A stretch of 64,000 nt of DNA, taken from positions 4,344,901 to 4,408,900 of the forward strand of contig JAKSZT010054458.1 in NCBI GenBank assembly GCA_026826555.1, in the 5' to 3' direction. Made by a program: the position numbers and the translations under genes. The DNA is from Tolypeutes matacus. Lineage: Eukaryota > Chordata > Mammalia > Cingulata > Chlamyphoridae. This document shows positions 48,959-60,600 of the stretch, in pieces. Numbering within the stretch: position 1 is the stretch's first letter; the number at the start of each line of letters is the position of its first letter. The notes beneath the pieces are model-generated. The model was not told the DNA's origin. It did not search any database and saw only the letters and a program-made list of their open reading frames with translations.

Positions 48959-50770
48959 CTGATTGGGGATTTGAGATTCTGAATGTACATATTCATATCT
49001 TACATTAAATTTGAGAAATTTTCTGCCATTATTTCTTTGAATATTCATTCTGCCTCATTTCTCTGTCTTCTTCTTCTGGGTCTTCCATAATGTTCATATT
49101 GATATGTATAATGGTATCCCACAGGTCTCTTAGACTCTGTTTGCTCTTCTGTATTCTTTTTCCTTCTGATCCTCCTACTGAATCATTTAAATTTTCTTGT
49201 CTTTGAGATCACTCATTCTTCTTTTGCCAGCTCAATCTGCTGTTGAAACCTGCTAGATAATTTTTAATTTCAGTTATTTTAGTTTTCAACTCTGATTCCT
49301 ATTGAGAATCTTAAAAAGATTTTCATATTATGCTTTCATTATTTTCCTCATATCCTTTAATCAATTCTCTGTATTTCCCTTTTTCTCCTTGCATATATTG
49401 AAGATAATTTTTTCCACAATCTTTTCTTCTTCAGTGATGGTTTTAGGTTATTTATATTTTCCTTTCGATAGGCCATCTTTTTCTATTTTTTTTTCTTGTA
49501 ACTTTTTTTTGCATACTGTACTTGCTAATATTTTCCACTGTTAACTCTGGGATTTGGTCCTTGAGCTGTCTGTTCCTTAGTTTTGAATCCAGCTAGTGAG
49601 ATGAGAGATATTTTCTTGGGCACCAGGAGCTAAACAAAATACACAAACCAAAGCAAATAGCACCTTTCACTTAAAAAAAAAAAAAAGTTCTACTTTAACT
49701 GAATATCTACTTCAAAGCCTGAGAAAAAATGTGAAGTGCAAAGTCCTCTCTGTCTTATCTGAGCCTGCCTGGAGCTATTAAACCTCCTTCTTGTCCTAGC
49801 CCACTGTTTGGTTGTGGCCTTAGGAGTTCTCCTGCTTATAGTTTTTTGGCATTGGAATCCTCCTGTCAACTCCCTTTCATATCGACTTTCACCTCCTGGG
49901 TACTCTATTGTGTAACTTAATGCAGCTATTATTTTGTCTTAGGCTGCTTTGATTTAATTGTTTCTCATACTGCTCTAGGTGTCTGAAAGCTGCTTCCCTG
50001 CCACCAGGACAAATTCTGGGAGGGTGAGCCTTAGGCAAGCTTCTTGCTAAGTCTTTCAGTCTTCTACCTGACAAATGGGCACTGAAATACAGGCATCACA
50101 GTATGCTCTTAGTGGATCCTCTGTTTCTTCTGGAATAGAGCAAGGGACACTGGGAACACAGGCTGCTTCCACATAGCATTGGGGAGAGGGCTGGAGTGGT
50201 GTCACTGTAGGTGCTAGGAGCTTCTCATAGAGCTTTTGAAGCTGTCTTTCCTTGATTTAGCATATTTCCAGTTAATGCAGTCCTTTAATTGTTTTCCATA
50301 GTTTTTAGGAAGAACATTGTCTTTAAGATTTCTCTGCCACTTACCTCTGAGGGGGTTGGAACAATGGCCACCCTCAAAGCCTGGACCCAGAGATCTGAAA
50401 TAGCTGCTATAAATCAGTGATTAGTAATAAAACCACACATTCCTGGAGTTTGGAGACCAGTTCTTTAAATATCACCCTAGTACCAGCAAGGTACACCAGG
50501 AACACAGGCTGCAGTTCCTGACTGCTGCCTGCCATAAGGTTGGGGCATGGATGATGGCAGACACTGCAGGGAGGTGAAATTCACCAGTATCTACCACAAC
50601 TTACCAGCTTCTTCCTTCAGCTCTAGCTCTTTCTTGGATGCTACACAGTGTTCCACTGGACTCGAGTTTCAAAATAATTTATTCAGACAGTTCCTGCCAG
50701 TTCAATAGATGTTTTGTGAGACGGACTGATTCCTGGAGCTGCCTATACACCATCTTTCCAAAATCTTTAT
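48959..50770 (-). mobile_element. Antisense L1: ORF1 remnant and 5' UTR with preserved 5' end
   Basis: 48959-49420 is reverse-complement ORF1 (RRM start near 49100, coiled coil to about 49350). 49420-50757 is GC-richer 5' UTR sequence. The end 'ctatacaccatctttccaaa' (50742-50762) is the reverse complement of the usual L1 5' terminus ('...aagatggtg...'), so transcription would start near 50757 and run leftwards. ORF1 is full of stops. Confidence 0.72.
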
Positions 50771-50774
50771 AAGA

Positions 50775-51690
50775 TAAATTTTTTAATATATACTTTTAAT
50801 TGTTTTTAATTTTTTTTCTCTATTTTTAAAGAAGTTTTAGATTAAATAAATGTTACATTGAAAATATAAGAGATTACCAAATACTCAAACCCCTCCCCTT
50901 ATACCACTTCCCCCCATTGACAACATTTTTCATTAGTGTGGTATATTTATTACAACTTATGAGCACATATTGAAGAATGGCTACTAACGATAGTCAATAA
51001 CTTACATTATAGTTTACTTTGCGACACACAATTTAATGGGTTTTGACAAAATGTACAATGGCCTGTATCCATCATTGCAATATCATGCAGAGCAATTCCA
51101 ATGCCCCAAAATGCCATGTTACACCTATTCTTCCTCCTTCCTCCCCTCAGAACCTCTGCTGACCACTGTCTTTATATCAATGTTACAAGTTCTTCCATTA
51201 CTAGAATAATAACAGTTCTACTTTAGTCCATAATTGCGTTCTTCCCTTATCTTTGTTCATTCCTCAGTCTTGATGGTTTTAGGATGGTGATGCCCACTCT
51301 GCTTCTGAATGAGAGGGGGCTTAGATCCCTTGGGGCAGGTGGATGGAACTGTCTTACTTTCAGTTGTATGTATTCTCTTTTGGGGGATGGGCATTGTCCA
51401 TCATCTTCTTTTTGTTAGTTGTTCTGGATGAGTCCATTGAACTGGAGAGTAGGTGTTGACTGCAACTCTACTGAGATTCAGGGTTCCACTGGCATAAGAA
51501 AAGCCAGAAGATTTAAGTCTCTTGGAAATATATTTAATGGGCACAGTGCTAATTATAGGTTCAAATAAAAGGAGGTGAGAACCATGTATAGAAAAATCAT
51601 AAATGAGCCTAACTCTGATACATTAGGGAAACAGGTTATCATATATTCCAAGGTAAGGTCCACCGATGGGGTGCCAATTGAATTTTAATC
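50775..51690 (-). mobile_element. L1-tail-like repeat 'X', longest copy
   Basis: About 0.9 kb with 'taaagaagttttagattaaa' at the A-tail side, 'cattagtgtggtatatttat' (50931), 'ggatggtgatgcccactctg' (51281) and 'gggtgccaattgaatttt' at its far end. No protein is encoded. Its 3' (A-rich) end lies almost against the 5' end of the L1 at 50770. Confidence 0.75.
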
Positions 51691-51699
51691 TGTGCCTTT

Positions 51700-51780
51700 T
51701 AAAAAATCTCTATTACCATGCTTAGTACAATGCATGGCATATATTGGGCACTCAACATATTTTAAATGACAGTGTGCTGA
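51700..51780 (+). repeat. MIR/L2 tail-like remnant
   Basis: 'acaatgcatggcatatattgggcactcaa'-type sequence (51727-51757) resembles the conserved tail of MIR or L2. Confidence 0.45.
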
Positions 51781-54165
51781 TTTTAACATGCAGACAAGTA
51801 GAGTCTAGACAACATATATATTGATTTAGGAATATGAACTTAAAGAGTACACTTTCATAGATTGTAGTAAAAAGACTAGTTTTTGCACATTAAGATGCCA
51901 ACATAAAAGTATTCCAATTTTGGACAATTTAGTTTGATTTTGTGAAGTGATTTTTTTTTTTCCTGATAGAGTACATTCCTGTAAAAATATCTAACATGGG
52001 GTCATGAATAGCTAAATAGCTCAGGGACAGCTGGAGTTACATCAATATTCAGTATTTAAATGGAAAAGAAACAATTATTTATTAATCTCTTCCAAAACAC
52101 TCACCAATACTATAACTGTGAAAAGTCTGTTTACTAAGCTAGTAATTTTTTTACTGCTTTCCAAATAAACTTGCAAATGAGGTGAAATCAATTAAAGTTA
52201 ATAGAAAATTGAAATGAGAAAAATAGTGAAGAAAAATGAATTTTAGAATGAAATATTGTTTAAAAATAGCAGCATGTTTTCCTTCTCAAAGAGGGAGGAT
52301 GCAAATGACACCCAATTTATTCCTTAAATTATTTAAGACCCAAGAGAAAAACTGCTAGTGTGCATAATGATGACTAGTCTTTAATGTGTGTGTGATTTGT
52401 ACATTCTTTCAACCTCTTAAAGAACTGAAGTCAAGAGATATGTAGCAGACTTTAATTTTTCTTATCTAAAGTTTTTATCCACCATTTTTATTATTATACA
52501 CTTTTGACTTTGTAACACCAAGAGTTCCTAGTATCACTTGAGAATGCTTTTATACTTTTAGATGAGCACAATCATCTGCAAGTATAGTTGAGTCTCTAAA
52601 CAAAGACAACAAAAATCAAGCTAACTGATTAGTGCAAGATAAATATGGGAAACAACAAAGTTTGGAAAAATAATTCCATATATTTAGAAAATGGATTTTG
52701 CATTTTTCATGGCCTTTTAATCATTAATGCAAACAGTGATCACATCTGACAAATATTTGTTTTTCAAATTGAATTTTTTTTTTAAAATCTGAAATATCAG
52801 AGATTGGGATCTTAATCTTCTCAGGCTATATAAATACTTAAGTTGAGGGAGCCCTTTATAGACTAAAAATTACCCTTTCTGGTTTCCATGAGAAGTGAAT
52901 AAGAACAATGGCATAATTTTAATAATGGAAATTGAAATGAGTTAATATACTTGGATTGAATTTTGTACATCAAAAATACTCATCACTGATTTATAGTAAA
53001 ACAAGAGGTACGTAACCCATATTTAAATGTGTATCATTCCCAGGGTTTATAATTACTTTAAACTTCCCTAAATGTCTTTATCATTTTGAAAAAAAAAATG
53101 AGGGAAGTAGTAAAAGAAATAATGGAAGTAGAAAAGAAGAAAAGAAAGAAGAGAAAACGTGACCATTGGAATCACTGAGCTTAGAATCCACTTATATTTA
53201 GACTTTATAATAATATACTCTCTAAGTTATTTGCTCCTTTATGATCAAATTCAATACCTATCTGCTTATTACTTTCTCTGTATACATTATCTCTGTATGT
53301 TCTATAACTAAAAATTTTACTGATCAAGAGCACACACACACATGCATATATATTAATTCCTTGGGGAAAAAAAACAAACAAAACCATTGTCATTAGTTCA
53401 TAATCTCAGCCAGTATACTAGGAAATGAATGAGACACAACAAATACTGTTGAATTGTAAGATGCTTTTCTGTTGATTTCCTGAATGCAAGCAATCAGCTT
53501 GTAGCTAACCTAAGAAAGCCCAAGAGTACTTGTAATCATGGACAGGACTTTTCAAGATCAGATATGTGCTCCAATTTACTGAAATTCCCACAATTCTTCT
53601 AGCTCCTCACAAGCCTTCTCTATCAATAATTTTCTTTATTTTCTTTCCTTTAGAAGCTTCTCTGTCGATGGTGTTTTTCATTGTTTCCTATGTCTTTTCA
53701 CTTTCATTTAATTAATTCCTTCATTGAGTTTACTATTCCTTTAATACCTCAAGGAGATCCTGTGCCAATTGCCTCATTTCATGTCCCTTCATTCTGATTT
53801 AATTTTGGATAATTTGCCTGGAACTAGGAGATATCAAAAGTGTACACCTTTATCTCCAAAATGAATAAGATCATATATTATCACTTTGACCTTAAAAACA
53901 AGAACTGCATCTGATAAATATTCTGTCCGCATATTTACACAATTTTAACATAGTTTGCATTTTTAAAATATCAATATTGAGTCCATGGTTCAGTGACTTA
54001 ATGACAAATTGCTTCCCACTGTTTATTTCAATCTCAACGGCTTTGGTTATATCCATATGAAAAATGACAATGTAATGCCAATCTCTAAGTCCCTTCCTTA
54101 TCAATCATTGTTTGATTCTTTGTGCATCTGTGTTATTTCTTCTATCCACAATGACTTTTTATTCT
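51781..54165. other. AT-rich sequence, nothing recognised
   Basis: No gene or named repeat. A purine-rich tract lies at 53090-53158 and a short (CA)n at 53330-53342. Confidence 0.5.
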
Positions 54166-54238
54166 CTCTCTCTCTCTCTATATATATATGTGTGTGTTTT
54201 ATTTATTTATTTGTTTATTTATTTATTTATTATTTTTA
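54166..54238. repeat. Compound microsatellite (TC)n(TA)n(TG)n(ATTT)n
   Basis: Successive TC, TA, TG and ATTT runs. Open frames across it are low-complexity artefacts. Confidence 0.9.
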
Positions 54239-54759
54239 AATGGTTTCAGCATTTTTCTGGTCCCTGCATTTTACCTTCATTCATCATTATATTATATTAT
54301 CTTTGGGGTCATTATAAGTAGAGTAATGGATTTTGAACTATATTTATTAATTTTTAATAAATTTTTATTAAAATGAAACTTTGTGCTCTTGTTTATTGTT
54401 TTAAAAATTGTATTTGCTATTATACTGTTTTCTATCCTTATACACTTTTTATCTCAAGTGAATAATGTATGTCTGTCTCCTTGGTCCTGTGCTTACTCCT
54501 GGGATGATGTAATGATAACCAAGGGGAATTTTTCCTACATAAGTAGCCAGACTCTCCATAGGCAAGGAACCAGTTAAAATGAATTTTCTCTTCTTATAAG
54601 AGGAAAAGAGGCAGTTGTCCCACTCCACACCTGACAGGGTCTTCTTGGAAACATAATACTCTTAGTCCTTACCTCAACACTTCAGTATGTTGACAAAATC
54701 TCTCTAGGATCCAGACAACTCCATTTGTCTCAGCTTTTATGAACCAAGAAATATAATTT
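54239..54759. other. Nothing recognised
   Basis: A GC-richer part at 54470-54720 has no recognised identity. No gene seen. Confidence 0.4.
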
Positions 54760-54799
54760 TTTTTTCCTTTCAGGCCATAGCACCCCATTTAGTATCTCC

Positions 54800-55490
54800 T
54801 GCAAAGTTGGTCTTTTGATAATATATTCTATCTTTTTTTGTTTGTCTGTGAAGAGTTTGAACTCATCCTCATTTTTGAAGAACAGCTTTGCTGGATACAG
54901 AATTTTTGGCTGCCAGTATTTCTCTTTCAGTACCTTAAATACATCATATCACTTTCTTCTCTCCTCCATGGTTTCTGATGAGAGGTTGGCAATTAATCTT
55001 ACCATGTTTCCCCTGTATGTGATGCTTTGCTTTTCTCTTGATGCTTTCAGAATCCTCTCTTTATCTCTGATATTTGTCATTCTGAATAGTAGGTGTCTCA
55101 GGCTAGGTCTATTCAGATTTATTCTGTTCGGGGTGCATTGTCCTTCTTGGATATTGATATTTATGTCCTTCATAAGGGTTGGAGAGTTCTTAGCCATTAT
55201 TTCCTCAAATATTTTTTCGGCCCCTTTTCTATACTCTTCTCCTTCTGGGACACCATAAATATGAATGTTTGTGTGTTTTGCATTGTCATTCAATTCTCTG
55301 AGACTCCGTTCCATTTTTTTCCACTCTCTTTTCTTTCTGTTCTCCTGTCTTTTCCAGTTCAGATGTTCTGTCCTCAAAATTACTAATTTTGTCTTCAAGC
55401 AATTCAAATCTGCTCTTATGTGTCTCTAATGTATTTTTAATCTCATACATTGTGTCTTTCATTCTCATAAGATCTGTTACTTTTCTTTAC
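54800..55490 (-). pseudogene. L1 ORF1 protein, partly open
   Basis: The L1 RNA-binding protein. The frame 54949-55407 stays open for 152 residues. The end of the coiled coil ('LRTEHLNWKRQENRKKRE') is followed by the RRM start ('NIHIYGVPEGEE'), 'IFEEIMAKNSPTLMKDI', and the C-terminal domain start ('ILKASREKQSITYRG'). The frame ends shortly after 'LSSETMEERRK', where the C-terminal domain should go on. A second overlapping frame (55286-55468) shows the coiled coil shifted by one base. A SINE interrupts the N-terminal side. It could not give a complete protein. Confidence 0.82.
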
Positions 55491-55510
55491 AAGCTTTCAA
55501 AGTGTTCTTT

Positions 55511-55696
55511 TTTTTAAAAAAAAAAAAGATTTTTATTTATTTATTCATTTATCCCCCCCTTGCTGCTTGTGCTCGCTGGGTCAGCTAACCACGCCGTGCG
55601 GGCGGGCTTGCCTTCACCAGGAGGCCCTGGGAACCGAACTCGGGGCCTCCCATATGGTACACAGGAGCCCTACTGATTGAGCCACAGTCGCTTCCC
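55511..55696 (-). mobile_element. tRNA-derived SINE (T+ type) inside L1
   Basis: Flanked by perfect 14-bp direct repeats 'tcaaagtgttcttt' at 55497-55510 and 55697-55710. On the minus strand it begins 'gggaagcgactgtggctcaa' with the A box at 55672-55684 and the B box at 55629-55641. Its 3' end has AATAAA repeats, then a T12 run that would stop RNA polymerase III, then A residues. That order marks the T+ class. The tRNA-like head resembles the xenarthran DAS group, which I take from memory. Confidence 0.92.
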
Positions 55697-56604
55697 TCAA
55701 AGTGTTCTTTATGTTCTTCCAGTGTCTTCTAATATCTTTTATTTCTTCAGCCATATTTTTAAAAAATTCTTTGAAGTGATTTAAGAAAGTTGTGTAATTA
55801 TCACTGATTAATTGTATTAAATCTTGTATCTCTTTAGGATATTTGTTTTTTCTTCTGTATGGGCCATCTCTTCCTGTTTCCTAGTGTAGTTTATAATTTT
55901 TTGTTGATGTGTAGGGATCTGAATATGTTTATGTAATTACTCTGTTGGTCAATTTTTCTCTCTTGCCTATTGTTATTAATTTTCCACAGTTCTTTGGTAT
56001 TTAGCTCAATTTTTTCTGTCTTTAAAATTGCCCAGCTTAAGTTTTCAAAATCAGACCAGGGACTTGATATGGGGTGCAGATTTTCTCCCAGGGGTTGGAT
56101 ACAGAGTGTGAAGAGTTTTTGTCCCTGCAGTTTCCAGATAGGCCAGGAGATGGCACTAGTCAATGCACTTGTCCATGCAGGTGTTTCAGTCTGGGCTTTC
56201 CTGTGTTCTGGTGTTGAATCTTCAGATCAGTGATTCAAAGCATGCTTTGCTGGCAGAATTCACTGAAGAAAAGCACCCAGAACTCCCCTCCTTTTCCCTT
56301 GAAGCAGCTGACAGGGAGGAAAATGTCTGTTCCCCTCTCAGTCCGCTACAGTGAGACAAGAGTTTTGCCACAGTTTAATATCTTGGAGGTGGGGGAGCCC
56401 TTCCTAGCTGCCATGGGGGCTAGGTAACTCACATTCGGCTTTTTGGCTTTTTGTCTCTCTGTTCCTTGACCTCCTGGGAGTTGCGTAACACTATCCTCAC
56501 CTGCTGTACCCCAAAGCAGGTCCCCCAGACAGTTTTTGATTCTTTCCCCATTGATTTTGTGAGAGCAATCAGCTCTGCCTGTCAGTCCGTCACCATCTTC
56601 AATC

Positions 56605-59560
56605 AGATAAAATAGATTTTAAATGCAGAACTGTTATAAGGGATGAAGAAGATAATTATACATAAATAAAAGTGGCAGTTCAACTAGAGGAAATAATTAT
56701 ACTAAATATTTATACACCTAACTTCAGTGCCCAAGATACATGAGTCACATACTGCTAAAAGGAGAAATAGATGTCTCTACAATATTATTTGGAGACTTCA
56801 ATACACCACTCTCAGTACTGTATAAAACATCTAGACAGAGGATAAATAAAGTAACAGAGAGCTTAGATAATATGATAAGTGAACTAGAGTTAACAGAAAT
56901 CTATAGAACATTGCACCCCAAAACAGCAGAATCTACATTCTTTTCAAGTGCTCATGGATCCTTCTCCAAGATAGACCACATGTTGGGTCACAAAACAAGT
57001 CTCAATAAATTTAATAAGATTGAAATTATACAAAACCCACTCTCTAATCATAACAGAATGAAGCTAGAAATCAATAATTAATGGAAAAAGAGAAATTTCA
57101 TAAATATATGAAGATTAAACAGCACACTTTTAAATAATCATTGTGTAAAAGTAGAAATTGCAAGAAAATTTAGCAAATATCTTGAGATGAATGAAAATGA
57201 GAACACATCAAAACCTATGGAACACTGCAAAGGCAGTATTGAGAGGGAAATAGCTCTCAATACATACATTAAAAAGAAGAAAGAGCTAAAGTTGAAGACC
57301 TAACTGCACACTTGGAGGAACTAGAAAAAGAACAGCAAGCTAATCACAAACCAAGCTGAAGGAAAGAAATAGTAAAGAGGAGAGGAGACTTAAATGAAAT
57401 TGAGTCAATAAAACTATCGAGAAAGTTTAAAAAACCAAAAGTGCATTCTTTGAGAAATTAACAAAATTAACAAACACTTATCTAGACTGATAAAGAAACA
57501 AAGATAGAAGATGCAAATAAATAAAACCAGAAATGAGAAGGGGACATTACCACAACCTGAAGACATGAAAGAGATAATAGGGTACTATAAATAATTATAT
57601 GCCAAAAAACTAGAAAATGTAGCAGAGATGGACAAATTCCTAGAAACAGAACCATTTCTACTGACCATAAAAGAAATAGAAGACATCAATAAACCAATCA
57701 CAATTGATGAGGTTTAACAGCCATCAAAAACCTCCCAAAGAGAAAAAGCCCAGAAACACATGGCTTCACATGTAAATTATACCTATCATTCAAAGATGAC
57801 CTAATATCAATGTTGCTCAAACTCTTCTGAAAAACTGAATAGGAAAGAACACTACAAACTCATTCTATGAAGGCAACATCACCCTAATACCAAAACCAGA
57901 TAAAGATACTATGAAAAAAGAAAATTACAGACCAATATCTCTAAAGAATATAGATGAAAAAATCCTCAACAAAATACTTGCACACAGAATCCAAAAACAC
58001 TTTAAAAGAATTATACACCATGATCAAGTGGATTTTATCCCAAGTATGCAAGTGGGATCAGGAACAAGACAATGATATCCACTCTCACCATTATTATTTA
58101 ATATTGTGCTGGAAGTTCTAGCTAGAACAATTAGACTAGACAGAGAAATAAAAGGCATCTAAATAGGAAAGGAAGAAGTTAAACTTTCACTATTTGCTGA
58201 TGAAATGATCTTATACATAGAAAATCTTCTAAATCAAAATCCACAAGAGTTACTAGAATTAATTGATGATTTCAGCAAAGTAGCAGGATACAAGACTAAC
58301 ATTCAAAAATAATAATGTTTCTATACACTACTAATTTCAGTCAGAAGAGGAACTCAGAAAAAAATATTCCATTTATAACAGCAATTAAAACAATCAAATA
58401 TTTAGTAAAAACTTAACCAAGGAGATAAAGAACTTGTATTCAGAAAACTACAAAACATTGCTAAAAGAAACCAAAGAAGACTTAAATAAATGGAAGGAAA
58501 TTCCTTGTTCCTGGACTAGAAGACTAAATATGATAAAGATGTCAATGCTACCCAAACCAATTTACAGATTTAACACAATCCCAACAAAAATCTCAACAGC
58601 TTTTTTTTGCAGAAGTAAAAAAGCCAATAATCAAATTTACTTGGAAGGGTAAAGGACCCCAAACAGCCAAAAATGTCTTAAAAAAAGAACAAATCTGGAG
58701 GACTATTGCTTCCTGAATTTAAAGAACATTACTTAGCTACAGCGGTAAAAACAGCATGGCACTGGCATGAGGACAGACAAGATTGACCAATGGAACTGAA
58801 TCAAGAACTCAGAAATTGACCCTCACATCTACAACCAAGTGATTTTTTTTTACAAGGCTGTTAAGCCTACCTAGCTGGGCCAGAACAGTCTATTCAACAA
58901 ATAGTGCTGGAAGAACTAGATATCCAAAAGAAAGAAAGAAGAAACCTATCTCAAACTTTATAGAAAAATTAACCCCAAATGGATCAAAAGCGTAAATATA
59001 AAAACAACAGCTATAAAACTTCTAGAAAAAAACTGTAAGAAAACATCTTCAAGATCTTCTGGTAGGCAGTAGTTTCTTAAACCTTACACCCAAAACATGA
59101 GCAACAAAAGAAAAATTAGCTAAATGGGACCTCCGCAAAATTAAACACTTTTGCACCTCAAAGGACTTTGTTTAGACAAAAGGTGAAAAGGCAACTGACA
59201 CAATGAGAGATATAGTTTAGCAACAAATATGACAATGGTTTAATATCCATGATATATAAAGAGATCATACAATTAAATAATAAAAAGACAAACTATCTAA
59301 TTTAAAAAATGGGTGAAATCCTTGATAAGACAACTGTCCAAAGAAGAAATACAGATGGCGAAGAAACACATGAAAAAATGCTCAACATCACTAGCGACTA
59401 GGGAAATGCAAATTAAACCTACAATGAGGTATCATTTCACACCTATTAGACTGGCTACTATTAAAAAGTCAGAAAACCATAAATGTTGGAGAGGATGTAG
59501 AGAGATAGGAACACTTATTCATTATTCATGGTAATGTAGAATAGTACAGTCACTGTAGAA
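56605..59560 (+). pseudogene. L1 ORF2 protein, broken
   Basis: ORF2 encodes the endonuclease and reverse transcriptase. The endonuclease part is open at 56740-57081 and keeps 'FGDFNTPLS' and the 'SKIDHMLGH' block that carries the conserved D-H. The reverse transcriptase follows with many stops. The catalytic block reads L-F-A-D-E-M at 58190-58207, so the second aspartate of the usual F-A-D-D is glutamate. The thumb is open at 58434-58652 and the C-terminal region at 59313-59534. Not functional. Confidence 0.85.
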
Positions 59561-60360
59561 GAGTGTTTGGCAATTCCTCAGGAAGTTGAATATAGACTTG
59601 CTCTGGTACCTTTGCTAGGTATATACCCAGAAGAACTGAGAGCAGAAACATGAATGGACATCTGCATACCAATTTTCCTAGCATCATTATTCATGATAGG
59701 CAAAAGTTTGAAACAACCCAGGTGTCCATCAAGCAATGAATGGATAAACAAATCATAGGGTATGCACATGATGTAATATTATGCAACTGTAAGAAGAAAT
59801 GACATCATGACAAATATGAAAACATGGATGAACCTGGAAAACATTATGTTGAGTGAAGCAAGTCAGGCACAAAAGGACAAATACTGTGTGATTGTGCTAT
59901 TATGGACTAAATATTATGTGAAATGTAAATATATCATTTGAAATTTGAATATAGGTAATATTACATATATAAAGCCATTTGTCTTTGAAGCTGAACAAAC
60001 GTTAAGTCAATACCACAAAATGTTACTATCAGACAAAAAATAAATAAACATTATACTAAGTGAAGGAGACCAGACACAGAGTAGTATGTATTGTATGTCC
60101 CCATTTATATAAAATGTAATTATAAATCAATTTATAACGATGAAATTACATCAGTGGTAATTTAAGCCCAAGGAAGGAATGCTAAGGTATGTGGAGTCTT
60201 TCTTTTTTGGAGTAATGAAGTTGTTCCAAACTTTTTGAGATGATGATGTACAACATTGTGATTATACTAAAAGCCTTTGATTATATACTTTGGATAGATC
60301 ATATGCTATGTAAATATATCTCAATAAAACTACTTAATAAACAAATAAATAATTGTGCAA
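56605..60360 (+). mobile_element. L1 B, sense half: ORF2 and 3' UTR
   Basis: Sense L1 from about codon 80 of ORF2 (S-D-K-I-D-F, 56605 on) to the 3' UTR and A-rich end ('ctcaataaaactacttaata', 60321). Order and spacing follow a full ORF2 except for a deletion of roughly 120 codons near 58060 in the RT. Together with 54760-56604 it accounts for nearly a whole L1. Confidence 0.85.
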
Positions 60361-60419
60361 GAATAGTCAGAAACAGCAGCTATGTACAGCAGGGGAAATA
60401 GAGAAATTGAAAGGTAAAG

Positions 60420-60600
60420 ACTTTTTTTGTTTGTTTGTCTGGTTTTTGTTATGATTATTGAAATAATGAAATTGCTCTAATAATGATTGAAGTGATGAAT
60501 GCACAACTAGGTGATTATACCAAATACCACTGATTGTACTCTTTAAATGAATCATATGTTTTATTAATATGAATCAATAAATTTGATTTATTAAAACAGT
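60420..60600 (+). mobile_element. Second L1 3' UTR tail
   Basis: 'gatgaatgcacaactaggtg' (60495-60515), 'ccactgattgtactctttaa' and 'aatcaataaa' repeat, in order, the tail seen at 60240-60340. This is a separate 5'-truncated L1 inserted at or next to the A-rich end of L1 B. Confidence 0.65.

Larger units (their letters stand above)
54760..56604 (-). mobile_element. L1 B, inverted half: ORF1 and complete 5' UTR
   Basis: In reverse complement, this is an L1 from its very 5' end ('gaagatggtgacggactgac', starting at 56604) through the 5' UTR (to about 55950) and ORF1 (to about 54800). It joins a sense ORF2 at 56605. A SINE is inserted at 55511-55696. The 5' terminus is complete, which is uncommon among L1 copies. 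Confidence 0.8.

Noticed and set aside
54815..55258. 147-codon plus-strand open frame, one of the longest in the window
   Set aside because: It is the opposite strand of the L1 ORF1 remnant, has no known motif, and is best explained as a shadow of that coding sequence.
55629..55696. Possible tRNA gene
   Set aside because: A and B boxes are present, but the cloverleaf is not kept and target duplications plus an A-tail show a SINE.
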